39,450 nt of DNA from Oscillospiraceae bacterium (GCA_015065135.1 SVQY01000019.1:1-39450); one strand, 5' to 3'. Positions 1-7,635 are shown, counted from the first letter of the stretch. The notes: generated by a model from the letters alone, not told the origin. Translations and numbers: made by a program.

Positions 1-130
1 ATAATGGAATACACTAACATATTGATACCTACACAAATTCTTATTTATTGTTTTGTTTATCGCCAGTTTCGCATTCGTATTACAAACGCTTCGGGCAATG
101 CCCATACCCCTAAGGTTGCACGAGTCCTGA

Positions 131-174
131 GGCTCCCTCCGGGAGGGAGCTCCCGACGAAGTCGGGTGAGGGAG
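131..174. repeat. REP-like compound palindrome
   Basis: A GC-rich element holds two adjacent inverted repeats: gctccctcc/gggagggagc (132-150) and cccgac/gtcggg (152-166). The outer ctccctc (133-139) is also complementary to gagggag (168-174). Compound palindromes of this look are common in intergenic DNA of gut Clostridia assemblies. Only one copy lies in this window, so its repetitive nature is inferred, not seen. Confidence 0.5.
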
Positions 175-216
175 AATGCGTGACAATAAAACATATAAAA
201 ACTTCAAAGTTACGCG

Positions 217-270
217 GGCTCCTTCCGTCACGCTTCGCGTGCCACCTTCCTCCCGGAGGAAGGCTTTTTT
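217..270 (+). repeat. REP-like palindrome ending in a T-run
   Basis: Two nested hairpins occur: cacgc/gcgtg near 228-240, and ccttcctc/gaggaagg at 245-262, the latter followed by cttttttg. The left arm ctccttcc (220-226 area) also complements the ggaagg at the right end. The element could act as a plus-strand terminator, or be another dispersed intergenic palindrome. Confidence 0.45.
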
Positions 271-292
271 GCTAACCCCATTATACCACAAA

Positions 293-326
293 TCGGCAGA
301 GAACACAAGTTCTCTGCCGAAGTTTT
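293..326 (+). terminator. intrinsic terminator-like hairpin
   Basis: A perfect 12-bp stem (293-304 with 309-320) closes a 4-nt acaa loop and is followed by agttttt on the plus strand. On the minus strand only a short tttg follows, so it would be a weak stop for the SGNH hydrolase gene ending at 385. The plus-strand direction fits the U-tract better. Confidence 0.55.
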
Positions 327-384
327 TGTGCCCGTCATTTCTCCGTTAAGAACAATAGAGAAATAGCGACAGGGATCTTTCTGC

Positions 385-1326
385 TCAGATCATTTTTTTG
401 ATCATATTTTCCGCATAAACGCCAAAGCCCAGATCGTTTGGATGGACCGCATCGGCCATAAAATCATCGTTGTGGGGCACCAGCTCCTGTCCGTCCACCA
501 CGGTAAAGCCGCAGCGCTGCCCTTCCTCGGCAATAACGGCGCACGCCTCAGCAAAGCTGCCCATTTTCTTGGGGGTCTCCCAGTCGGCGCGATAGATCGG
601 CGTGATCACGAATACGCGCTTGTCACCGAACTGCGCCTTGATGCCGTCCAGGAACAGTGCCGCGTGTCCGCGCAGCTCATCCAGGGTGGCAAACCGCCCG
701 AAATCGTTGGTGCCGTAGGCGATCACCACCGTATCGGGGTCAAAATCGATCTTATCCAAAGTGCTTTCGTGATAGAATGCACCGCCGATGCCCTGAATAA
801 CGCTGTTTGCATCAAAATAATTGGTCAAACGCCATGCATAGGAAAGGCTGTCATAGCGGCTGTTCCAGCCCTGGGTGATAGAATCACCAATGAACAGCAT
901 ACGGCACGCGAAGGTGTGAGGGGTCAGCGTGGCGCCGTCGTCCAGCTCTACGGAGGTCAGCACGCCCTTACCGTGGTTGGGAAAGATCAAGGTCACGCGC
1001 TTCTCGCCCTTCCCCAACGAAAAGATCATTTTCTCGCCCTTGGCGCGCAGCTCTGCCGCGTGCACGCGATAGCGGGAAAGTCCGTTGATGTATACCTCAA
1101 ACTTATCGCCGTCAGCGGCATCCACGACAAGCGTCTCCGAGTCGGTATGAAAATCCAGACGGATGCCCGTGGTGGTCTCGGAACGGGTACCAAGTCCCTC
1201 GGAAAGGTTGCGCCAGGCGGCCTCCTGGGCGGCGGTGCATTTGTGGAATGCGATGCCGTTCTCCTTCTGCTCTATCCAAAGAGCACCAACCGTTACATTT
1301 TTGATCTGTTCAAAGCTCAGCTTCAT
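385..1326 (-). CDS. SGNH/GDSL-family hydrolase (probable carbohydrate or lipid esterase)
   Basis: A 313-residue protein. The C-terminal half (about 140-313) carries the SGNH blocks: FIGDSITQG with the nucleophile Ser149, a block II glycine near 179-182, GTND (205-208) for the oxyanion hole, and DAVHP with Asp292 and His295 completing the triad. The N-terminal ~135 residues look beta-rich and probably form a jelly-roll domain, as in two-domain acetyl-xylan or other sugar-ester esterases; this is an inference. No signal peptide is visible, so the enzyme is probably cytoplasmic. Its ATG overlaps the stop of the upstream HAD gene by 4 nt (ATGA), so the two are translationally coupled. The substrate cannot be read from the sequence. 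Confidence 0.85.
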   Translation of the reverse strand: MKLSFEQIKNVTVGALWIEQKENGIAFHKCTAAQEAAWRNLSEGLGTRSETTTGIRLDFHTDSETLVVDAADGDKFEVYINGLSRYRVHAAELRAKGEKMIFSLGKGEKRVTLIFPNHGKGVLTSVELDDGATLTPHTFACRMLFIGDSITQGWNSRYDSLSYAWRLTNYFDANSVIQGIGGAFYHESTLDKIDFDPDTVVIAYGTNDFGRFATLDELRGHAALFLDGIKAQFGDKRVFVITPIYRADWETPKKMGSFAEACAVIAEEGQRCGFTVVDGQELVPHNDDFMADAVHPNDLGFGVYAENMIKKMI

Positions 1327-1955
1327 ATCTTGTCACCTCTAAAAAGTTTTTTGATCTCCAGAAGATCGTTCACGCGGAATTCTGCCCTGCAATCGGGATA
1401 ATAATTGCCCGTATCGAACAAGCATCCCGCCATTCCGGCATTGTGCCCTACGTCAATGTCGATATCGCGATCCCCTACCATCAGGGCGGTCGTGGGATCG
1501 ATGTCAAACCGTTCGATCAGATAGTTCAGCGCCGTGGGATCGGGCTTGCGCGGAAAGTCGTAAGAGGAATCCAGCGTAAAGGTCACGTAGGGCGCAAAGC
1601 CCCAGACCTTGATCACATCGTGCACATACTTGCCCGAATGCGTATAGATAAAATTGCGTCTCCCCTGCTCTGCGGCATTTTTCAGCAGCTCCAATGCGCC
1701 CTTGATAGGCTTTTGCGCATCGGTCATAGCAGCCTCGGCGGCGCGCTGCCCCAGCAGCTTACCGAAGGCCTTGGGCTCCATACCAATGTCGTATTGCCGC
1801 ACGGCAAAGCCGTAGGACTGCTTCAGATAGGCGTAGGCGCGGTCAAAATCCTCCGCCACACCGTGCTCGCGCAGGATATCCAGCAGCACGTGAGTCACCA
1901 CCGGATAGGTGTCGGAAAGTGTACCGTCAAAATCATAGATCAGATCCTGATACAT
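1323..1955 (-). CDS. HAD-superfamily phosphatase, phosphoglycolate-phosphatase-like
   Basis: A 210-residue protein with all four HAD motifs: DFDGT (Asp8 nucleophile, Asp10 acid/base), a Thr/Ser motif II (YTHSG, Thr105), the motif III lysine (Lys137 in RKPDP) and GDRDID (161-166) for Mg2+ binding. A helical cap occupies about residues 15-90, as in Gph/PGM-type HAD subfamily I enzymes. These hydrolyse small sugar phosphates or phosphoglycolate in the cytoplasm; the exact substrate is unknown. A ribosome binding site (gaaagga) lies about 8 nt before the ATG. It is the first gene of a two-gene unit with the SGNH hydrolase. A terminator-like hairpin separates it from the membrane-protein gene, and no convincing promoter of its own was found. 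Confidence 0.85.
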   Translation of the reverse strand: MYQDLIYDFDGTLSDTYPVVTHVLLDILREHGVAEDFDRAYAYLKQSYGFAVRQYDIGMEPKAFGKLLGQRAAEAAMTDAQKPIKGALELLKNAAEQGRRNFIYTHSGKYVHDVIKVWGFAPYVTFTLDSSYDFPRKPDPTALNYLIERFDIDPTTALMVGDRDIDIDVGHNAGMAGCLFDTGNYYPDCRAEFRVNDLLEIKKLFRGDKI

Positions 1956-1977
1956 AGTTAGATCCTTTCTCTTGCTT

Positions 1978-2012
1978 TGAAAAAAGCCGCTCGCAAGCGA
2001 CTTTTTTCTATC
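1978..2012 (-). terminator. terminator after the small membrane-protein gene
   Basis: Read on the minus strand, an imperfect stem (agtcgct with agcggct, one mismatch, extended by A/T pairs) is followed by six Ts. It lies between the stop at 2028 and the HAD gene start at 1955, so it can end or attenuate transcription between the two. Confidence 0.6.
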
Positions 2013-2027
2013 AAAAAGTAAATTTTT

Positions 2028-2597
2028 TTATTCGGGCCTACCGTTGTTCTTGACATCCTTGTTTTTTGGGATTAAAATATTGGTAGCGTGCAGATTATAG
2101 CTGCCGATGATATATGCCACACCGCACAAGAGCACTGAGGGCAAAAAGATCACGAAATAGACCCAGGCATAATCGTGAAGCTTCAGACCCATAAAGGGCT
2201 GCGCCAAAAGCCCCATATACATGCCCTGCACCATACGGCCGATGAACATAAACGCCTTGCTGAAGCCGTTTTCCACAAAGGCACCGGGCAGGATGCACAG
2301 CGCACAAAGAAGGTTAAGCGCGTTGCCGATCAGACCGATAACGAAGCCGCGCCAAAGGCCGCGGCTCTGCCCCTTGGCGGTGGCACTGATGCCATCCTTG
2401 GCACCGATCTCCCACATCACGGCATATTGCAAAAAGAGGTAAAAAAGCACGGCACCGATGCTGGTAATGATCAGCAGCGTGTTATTGCCCGCGCCGGCAC
2501 AGGCAAAGGAAAGTCCCACTCCGAACAGCGCGATGGCAAACTGATCCAAAAACAGCTTGAGCGCGGTGTAGCCATAACGGCCAAAGAACGCTTTCAT
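2028..2597 (-). CDS. small integral membrane protein of unknown function
   Basis: A 189-residue protein with about five hydrophobic segments (roughly 15-34, 40-62, 83-105, 113-132, 143-165) and a short charged C-terminus. There is no signal peptidase motif and I recognise no family; it may be a small transporter-like or scaffold membrane protein, but no function is assigned. The start is supported by aaaggag 7 nt before the ATG and by a TTGCAA-17-TATAAT promoter upstream. It stands alone: a terminator follows, and the tyrosine recombinase gene diverges upstream. Confidence 0.75.
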   Translation of the reverse strand: MKAFFGRYGYTALKLFLDQFAIALFGVGLSFACAGAGNNTLLIITSIGAVLFYLFLQYAVMWEIGAKDGISATAKGQSRGLWRGFVIGLIGNALNLLCALCILPGAFVENGFSKAFMFIGRMVQGMYMGLLAQPFMGLKLHDYAWVYFVIFLPSVLLCGVAYIIGSYNLHATNILIPKNKDVKNNGRPE

Positions 2598-2626
2598 AGG
2601 CGTCTCCTTTCAAAATTACTGCCTCT

Positions 2627-2655
2627 ATTATATACAATCCGCACGTTCATTGCAA
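2627..2655 (-). promoter_or_regulatory. sigma-A type promoter of the membrane-protein gene
   Basis: On the minus strand TTGCAA (2650-2655) and TATAAT (2627-2632) are separated by exactly 17 nt. Transcription would start near 2620, about 22 nt before the ATG. The palindromic TTGCAA could in principle serve as a -35 box in the plus direction too, for the recombinase gene, but the plus-strand -10 candidate (ttacat, 2673-2678) is poor. Confidence 0.75.
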
Positions 2656-2730
2656 GGAATATGCGAAATATTTTACATTTTTCCGCCATTTTTCACACAA
2701 ACAGCACACAAATCCCCTAAAGGAGCTTTT

Positions 2731-3747
2731 ATGAGTCAGATCTACGCCGTTCCGCTGCCCGAAATGCCGATCGCGGTGCAGGACTTTGCCGCCTATAAAT
2801 CCGGCATTCAGAACTGTTCCCCAAAAACAGTCTCCGAATATCTGCTGGACCTGCGCACCTTCTTCCGCTTCATCGTGGCCAACCGCGAGGGCATCGACCC
2901 GGAATCCGACGAATTTTCCACCATTGATATCAGCCGTCTGGATCTTGCCTTTATCGGCTCGATCCGCACCTCCGAGATCTACGCCTTTTTGCAATATTCC
3001 GGCTCGGTGCGTAAGAACCTCTGGGCCGCCAAGGCACGCAAGCTGGCTGCGATCCGTATGTTCTATCGCTATCTGGTCAACAAGACCAAGCAGCTGGAGA
3101 GCAATCCCGCCATTGATATTGAATCCCCTAAGCCCCGTAAATCTCTGCCCAAATTCCTTTCCCTGCAGGAATCCCTCACGCTGCTGGAGACCGTCAGGAC
3201 CGACAAGGAATCGCGCTTTGTGGTGCGCGATTACGCCATCATTACCCTGTTTCTCAACTGCGGTATGCGTGTATCCGAGCTGGTCGGCATCGATCTCAGC
3301 GATGTCAGCCGCGATCTGCGCACGCTACGCGTAACGGGCAAGGGCGCCAAGGAGCGTATGATCTACCTCAATGACGCCTGCCACGATGCGCTGGCCGACT
3401 ATCTGGCGCTGCGGCTTGCCGACGACAACGGGCATAACATCAAGGAAAAGGCGCTCTTTCTCAGCGGTCAGCGCAAGCGCATCAGCGTCAAAACGGTACA
3501 ATGGATGGTCTACAAATATCTGGACATGGCCGGTCTTGGCGGCAGGCACCTTTCGGTGCACAAGCTGCGCCACACGGCAGCCACGCTGATGTATAGTCAG
3601 GGCGGCGTTGACGTCCGTGTGCTGAAGGATATTCTGGGACACGAGCAGCTGAATACCACCCAGATCTATACCCATGTGAGCAGTGCCGATATGGAGGCCG
3701 CCATGGCACACAATCCTTTGGCCGGTCAGAAGCGCAAGGATAAGTGA
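2731..3747 (+). CDS. Xer-type tyrosine recombinase
   Basis: A 338-residue protein. An N-terminal SAM-like core-binding domain (about 12-125) precedes the catalytic domain (about 140-325), which has the full set of catalytic residues: Arg180 (CGMRVSEL), Lys204 (TGKGAKER), His277 and Arg280 (HKLRH), His304 (LGHEQ) and nucleophile Tyr313 (QIYTHV). Size and motif wording match the XerC/XerD family, which resolves chromosome dimers at dif; a role as an integrase-like recombinase is also possible. I chose ATG 2731 because aaaggag sits 7 nt upstream. A longer in-frame start at 2650 lacks a ribosome binding site. It is followed 41 nt later by the TIR protein gene on the same strand, so the two are probably co-transcribed. 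Confidence 0.9.
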   Translation: MSQIYAVPLPEMPIAVQDFAAYKSGIQNCSPKTVSEYLLDLRTFFRFIVANREGIDPESDEFSTIDISRLDLAFIGSIRTSEIYAFLQYSGSVRKNLWAAKARKLAAIRMFYRYLVNKTKQLESNPAIDIESPKPRKSLPKFLSLQESLTLLETVRTDKESRFVVRDYAIITLFLNCGMRVSELVGIDLSDVSRDLRTLRVTGKGAKERMIYLNDACHDALADYLALRLADDNGHNIKEKALFLSGQRKRISVKTVQWMVYKYLDMAGLGGRHLSVHKLRHTAATLMYSQGGVDVRVLKDILGHEQLNTTQIYTHVSSADMEAAMAHNPLAGQKRKDK

Positions 3748-3788
3748 TCACATACGAAAAAACGACATTTTAAAGGGGAGGAATGGAT

Positions 3789-4835
3789 ATGATCTTCGTG
3801 CTTTTCGGTGCCACCGGCGAGGTCGGCGATATCACGCGAAAGTACTTTAAAAGCCACGGCATCTCCTCCATTTCCAAGAAAAATTATATCATCGACCCCA
3901 CGCTGGTGCAAATGGAGCGCGTCAACGGCGATATCGTCAGCCGCGAGGAGATCGAAAAATGCGCCTTCCGTTACGAGATCAGCGGCCGCACCGTTGGCTT
4001 TGAATTTGCCGACATCGACCGGGCCGGTCAAGGCTACGAAAACGTTTATATGACGCTTTCTGCTTTTGAACGATCCATTCTGATCGACCTGCGCAACGCC
4101 TACGGGGAAAAGGTTCGGATCATCTATATCAATATTGATCCGCAGACCCTCAAGGAGATCACGAACGCCCGTACAGATCTTGATGCCACGCAAAAGCAGG
4201 ATCGCATTGAGAATGGCAAAAAGTTGCGCTATTTCTTTTTGAAAAACCGTGCGCTGTTTGACATTGACGTTTATTATGAGGAAACCGAAGAGCTCTCTCG
4301 CCAGGAATATCTGCAAGCGCAATACGAATCGATCATTATCGAGGCATTGGAAAGGCAAAGCAAGCTGGATAGTGACCAGGAGCTGAAGCTTCCCTATCTC
4401 GGCCAGGGAAAATACGTGTTCGTCAGCTATTCACACGACGATCTGCGGCTGATCCGACCGCTTTTGCTCGGACTTCTGAACAAAAAATGCAAGATCTGGT
4501 ATGACAAAGGGCTGGAGACCAATGCCGATGAAGAGCCTGTCAATCTGCTTTGGGAGGACAAGCTGCGCGAGCGCATCTCCAACTGCTCACAGTTTCTGAT
4601 CTTTCGCTCCAAGAACTCGGTAAAAAAGCCTTGGGTATGGCAAGAATTTAACTGGGCGCTGGAGGCCGGTATTCCCGTGACGGTCGTCAGACTGGATGAT
4701 AAGCAATTCGGTCGTGAGAAATTTGATTTCTTCGATCGCTATCAAAATCCTACCTATCATCAGGATAACATCAGCTTTGTAGAGGACATAGACCGCTATC
4801 TGATCAACGACGTCCGCGTTTCAAGCGACAAATAA
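3789..4835 (+). CDS. guanylate-kinase-like domain fused to a TIR domain
   Basis: A 348-residue protein. The N-terminal ~190 residues follow the guanylate kinase layout: a beta-strand and P-loop-like FGATGEVGD (6-14), a SREEIEKC segment (51-58) matching the GMP-binding lid start, an ENVYM..ILIDLR strand-helix, an IIYINID strand (111-117) and a final basic helix region. The Walker A Lys is replaced (GEVGD), so kinase activity is doubtful and a ligand-sensing role is more likely. The C-terminal part (about 208-312) is a TIR domain: YVFVSYSHDD (209-218), and PWVWQEF with Glu286 at the position of the TIR catalytic glutamate. Bacterial TIR domains often cleave NAD+ or make cyclic-ADP-ribose signals in phage defence; here that is inference. 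ATG 3789 is preferred over ATG 3783 because the ggggagga site is 7 nt upstream instead of 1. The stop lies inside the terminator stem. Confidence 0.75.
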   Translation: MIFVLFGATGEVGDITRKYFKSHGISSISKKNYIIDPTLVQMERVNGDIVSREEIEKCAFRYEISGRTVGFEFADIDRAGQGYENVYMTLSAFERSILIDLRNAYGEKVRIIYINIDPQTLKEITNARTDLDATQKQDRIENGKKLRYFFLKNRALFDIDVYYEETEELSRQEYLQAQYESIIIEALERQSKLDSDQELKLPYLGQGKYVFVSYSHDDLRLIRPLLLGLLNKKCKIWYDKGLETNADEEPVNLLWEDKLRERISNCSQFLIFRSKNSVKKPWVWQEFNWALEAGIPVTVVRLDDKQFGREKFDFFDRYQNPTYHQDNISFVEDIDRYLINDVRVSSDK

Positions 4836-4886
4836 AAAGCTGCGCCCCATTAGCGTGTTCTCACGCTAATGGGGCGCAGCTTTTTA
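4833..4886. terminator. bidirectional terminator between convergent genes
   Basis: A perfect 25-bp stem (4833-4857 with 4862-4886) with a ttct loop and A/T-runs at both ends terminates both strands. The TAA of the TIR gene (4833-4835) and the TAA of rqcH (minus, 4884-4886) form the base of the stem. Confidence 0.95.
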
Positions 4887-6647
4887 TTTCACACGCAAGG
4901 CGGCGATCTTTTCCTTATCGGGGCTGACGGTGGCACTCCAATTGGTGTGATAGATCACAAAGCCGGGAGCGCCTCCGGGCGCCTTTTTCAAGTGGCGGAC
5001 GGTGGTATAGTCCACGTCGGTCATCGGCGCGCCCTCCGCCGCCGAAAAGAGCGCTGCAATGCTTGCCGCCTCTGTAAAATCCTCGGCCGGCGGCTCTTCC
5101 TTCCCCTCCAGCAGCATCACCACGTGGGAGCCGGGCATGTTTTTGGCGTGAAACCAGAAATCGCTGCGCTCGGCCAGCTTGTGGGTGATATACTCGTTTT
5201 GCAGATTATTTTTACCGCATAGCACGCGATATCCGTTGCTGGTGCGATATTCGGCAAAGGCAGGAACGCTGTTTTTCTTCTGCCCATTCGGCAGCACCTT
5301 GCTGCGCGAGGCAAAGCCGGAGCGTGCCAGCTCCTCACGGATCTCGGCCAGGTCGGTAGGACTTTCGGCGGTCTTCAGCGCGGTCAGCACACTTTCCAGA
5401 TATGCCACATCCCGCTCACCGATCTCTATCTGCTTGGCAAGCTCTACACGGGCCGTTTTGCTCTTGTTGTATTTTTTGTAAAAGCGTTGGGCGTTGGCGG
5501 TGGGAGAAAGACGGGCATCCAGCTCGATCTCTACCTCGCCAAAGCTGCCGTCCTCCTTCATATCCTCATAATCGGTCAAAGAAACTCTGGTCATCCCCCG
5601 CTCCAGCCGATAGCAATTTGCTACAATAAGGTCGCCCATCTTACGGAAGGTCTCGCCCTCCTCACAACGCGCCAGCTCGCCGCGCTGCAGCTCCAGCTTG
5701 TGCAACACACGCGCGTGGGCATTATTGACGATGTGCAGCACATCCGCCGCGCGCTGTCGCACACGTGCCTCGCGGTCTCTGGTGCCGAACCACTCGTCAA
5801 GCAACGCCGAGGGCCCCTCGAAATTGCGACGATGCTCATACTGATACAGCGTCGTGAAGGCGTATTCCACAGCCTTTCCGTTTTCATCATAAGCAATGCA
5901 AGGAATGCTTTCTCCCTGCTCCAGCGCATGATAGATGCCCGAAAAGAAGTCGAATACCGACTGTCTTTCGTCCTGTGAAAGGGCGCTGACCGGAGCATCG
6001 CCCGCACCGCGCGTCATCTCGCGTGCCACAACGGCGCTGACACCAAGAAAGGTCTTGGTGATCCATTTATCCACCGGATAATCCCCTGCCGCATCCATCA
6101 GCGCAAAAAAGGTGGCAGCATCGCAATTCCGCGGATCACGCTTATCCTGTGGCGGCGGCATTTCATAGCGCATACCCGGCAACACCTGGCGCTTGGTGCT
6201 GGTGGTGAAATCCACCGGACGCAGCACAGCCAGGATCCTGCCCTCGCCGTCGGTAAAGATCAGGTTGCTGTATTTGCCCATGATCTCGGCGATCAGCCTG
6301 CGACGGCAGGAAAAGCCCATCTCGTCGCGAGTCTCAAACTCCAGCACCAGTACACGCTCAAAGCCCAACTGCTCGACAGAGAGAAGCTTTGCGCCCGAAA
6401 GGTGCTTGCGGAGCAACACGCAGAACTGGGGTGGGTTTTGCGGATTTTCCATCGAAATGGCGGTAAATCCGATACGCGGATTGGAGGAGCCGGCATTGAT
6501 CAGCAGCTTGCCGCCGCCCTCAAAGGTGCGCATCTGCAGCAACACGGTATCGCGCTCGGGCTGATAGACCTTCTCCACACGGCCGCCCAATCCTATTCTT
6601 TTGATCTCAGCGGCGACCGCCGCCAAAAAGCCAGCATCAAATGCCAT
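4884..6647 (-). CDS. rqcH: RqcH, ribosome-associated quality control factor (NFACT / FbpA family)
   Basis: A 587-residue protein of the Rqc2/NEMF family. An NFACT-N domain (about 1-190, with GFERV at 95-99 and EIMGKYSN at 121-128) is followed by helical and coiled-coil regions (about 290-430) and an NFACT-R domain (about 460-560, with FWFHAKNMPGSHVVM). RqcH binds split 50S subunits with peptidyl-tRNA and adds C-terminal alanine tails that mark stalled nascent chains for degradation. Such proteins were earlier annotated as fibronectin-binding. The Asp-Arg pair that I recall from Bacillus subtilis RqcH reads Glu97-Arg98 here, a conservative change. The start is supported by aaggaga 8 nt upstream. 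A short hairpin separates it from the upstream HAD gene, from which readthrough transcription is possible. Confidence 0.9.
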   Translation of the reverse strand: MAFDAGFLAAVAAEIKRIGLGGRVEKVYQPERDTVLLQMRTFEGGGKLLINAGSSNPRIGFTAISMENPQNPPQFCVLLRKHLSGAKLLSVEQLGFERVLVLEFETRDEMGFSCRRRLIAEIMGKYSNLIFTDGEGRILAVLRPVDFTTSTKRQVLPGMRYEMPPPQDKRDPRNCDAATFFALMDAAGDYPVDKWITKTFLGVSAVVAREMTRGAGDAPVSALSQDERQSVFDFFSGIYHALEQGESIPCIAYDENGKAVEYAFTTLYQYEHRRNFEGPSALLDEWFGTRDREARVRQRAADVLHIVNNAHARVLHKLELQRGELARCEEGETFRKMGDLIVANCYRLERGMTRVSLTDYEDMKEDGSFGEVEIELDARLSPTANAQRFYKKYNKSKTARVELAKQIEIGERDVAYLESVLTALKTAESPTDLAEIREELARSGFASRSKVLPNGQKKNSVPAFAEYRTSNGYRVLCGKNNLQNEYITHKLAERSDFWFHAKNMPGSHVVMLLEGKEEPPAEDFTEAASIAALFSAAEGAPMTDVDYTTVRHLKKAPGGAPGFVIYHTNWSATVSPDKEKIAALRVK

Positions 6648-6667
6648 AGTTCTCTCCTTGAACGATC

Positions 6668-6690
6668 AAAGGGGCGCCACGCGCCCCTTT
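6668..6690 (-). terminator. hairpin between NagD-like gene and rqcH
   Basis: A perfect 10-bp GC-rich stem (6668-6677 with 6681-6690) with a 3-nt loop ends in only three Ts on the minus strand. It may be a weak terminator that allows partial readthrough into rqcH, for which no separate promoter is visible. Confidence 0.5.
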
Positions 6691-6699
6691 GGGGATATA

Positions 6700-7521
6700 T
6701 CAGCCAAACATCTCCAGATCCACGTTATCCAGCGAATCGTAGACAAAATCGGGCTTATCGGCCTCAGCGGCGGCATCCACATCGGCAGGCGTGGTCTCGC
6801 CGGAAAGCACCAGAACCGCGGTTACGCCGTGGCGTTTGCCAACGGCAATGTCGGTATACAGACGGTCACCGAAGATGCACATCTCGTCGCAGCTAAATCC
6901 GGTGGCCTCGCAGATCATCTCGATGGTCTCCTTGTAGGGTTTACCAAAATAGGTGGGCTTCTTACCGGTGGAGGCGGTCACAAAGGCAGCGATCGCGCCG
7001 CTATCCGGGATAAAGCCGGTCTCGGTGGGACAGTTAAAGTCGGGGTGAGTAGAAAGGTACTCTGCGCCGTTTCTGACCATACGGCAGGCGTTATCCATCT
7101 TCTCGTAGGTCAGCGTGGTATCAAAGCTGGTCACCACGATGTCGGCCGTTTCCTCCTTGCCGGAAAGCATCGGAATGCCGTTCTCGCGGAAGTTCTCTAC
7201 CAGCTCGTCGGTGCCCACCAGATACACGTTCTTGCCTGCGCGATGGCGCTTCAGGAACTCAATGGTCACGTCGCCGGAGGTCATGATCTCCTCCTTTGTG
7301 GGAGAAAAGCCCAGCTTGGAGAGCTTCTGCACGTAAAAATCGGTGGTGTGGGAGGCATTATTGGTAAAGAAAAGCACCTTCTTGCCTGCCGCACGCAGAT
7401 TGTTGATAAAACGGATGGCAAACGGAAAGACCTGATAGCCCAGATAAATGGTGCCGTCCATATCAAAGATATAAAGCTTTTTATCCTTCAGGATCTTTGC
7501 GTCGGGGTTGGTGAAGTTCAT
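6700..7521 (-). CDS. HAD-IIA family phosphatase (NagD-like)
   Basis: A 273-residue protein of the NagD / p-nitrophenylphosphatase group (HAD subfamily IIA). Motif I is FDMDGTIYLG (Asp20, Asp22), motif II is FFTNNAS (51-57), the motif III lysine lies in YFGKPYKE, and motif IV is FGDRLYTD. The large C2 cap lies between motifs II and III, as is usual for the family, and the length is typical. These cytoplasmic enzymes dephosphorylate small phosphometabolites (UMP, phosphoglycolate and others); the substrate cannot be told here. The ATG is preceded by agagaggt. Its promoter overlaps the divergent promoter of the pantothenate kinase gene. Confidence 0.9.
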   Translation of the reverse strand: MNFTNPDAKILKDKKLYIFDMDGTIYLGYQVFPFAIRFINNLRAAGKKVLFFTNNASHTTDFYVQKLSKLGFSPTKEEIMTSGDVTIEFLKRHRAGKNVYLVGTDELVENFRENGIPMLSGKEETADIVVTSFDTTLTYEKMDNACRMVRNGAEYLSTHPDFNCPTETGFIPDSGAIAAFVTASTGKKPTYFGKPYKETIEMICEATGFSCDEMCIFGDRLYTDIAVGKRHGVTAVLVLSGETTPADVDAAAEADKPDFVYDSLDNVDLEMFG

Positions 7522-7555
7522 AGTGATGACCTCTCTTTATTTATTCTTCTCACAT

Positions 7556-7584
7556 ATTATATCATGCCCTTGATTTTTTTGCAA
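7556..7584 (-). promoter_or_regulatory. promoter of the NagD-like gene
   Basis: On the minus strand TTGCAA (7579-7584), a 17-nt spacer and a perfect TATAAT (7556-7561) form a strong sigma-A promoter. Transcription would start near 7549, about 28 nt before the ATG. It overlaps the plus-strand coaW promoter. Confidence 0.8.
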
Positions 7585-7598
7585 GGCTGTGATACAAT
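7570..7598 (+). promoter_or_regulatory. promoter of the type II pantothenate kinase gene
   Basis: TTGATT (7570-7575), a 17-nt spacer and TACAAT (7593-7598) lie 37 nt upstream of the ATG. The -35 box falls inside the spacer of the divergent promoter. Confidence 0.7.
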
Positions 7599-7635
7599 AA
7601 TCTTGTAATTTCTTTCAAAAAAGGAGTTTTGACCT

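Larger units (their letters stand above)
1..384. other. intergenic region with palindromes, no gene
   Basis: No protein-coding frame with a plausible start and ribosome binding site is visible. The stretch is AT-rich up to about 110, then holds two GC-rich palindromic blocks (131-174 and 217-262) and a hairpin at 293-320, listed separately. The T-runs after the last two hairpins lie on the plus strand. They could therefore end a plus-strand gene located left of the window, but no such gene is visible here. Confidence 0.7.

Noticed and set aside
2650-2730. Upstream extension of the tyrosine recombinase to 2650
   Set aside because: The added 27 residues are hydrophobic and unlike the family, no ribosome binding site precedes them, and ATG 2731 has a perfect one.
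2731-3747. Phage or integrative element integrase
   Set aside because: No excision gene, att repeats, tRNA or phage genes are nearby, and length and motifs fit a chromosomal Xer protein better; not fully excluded.
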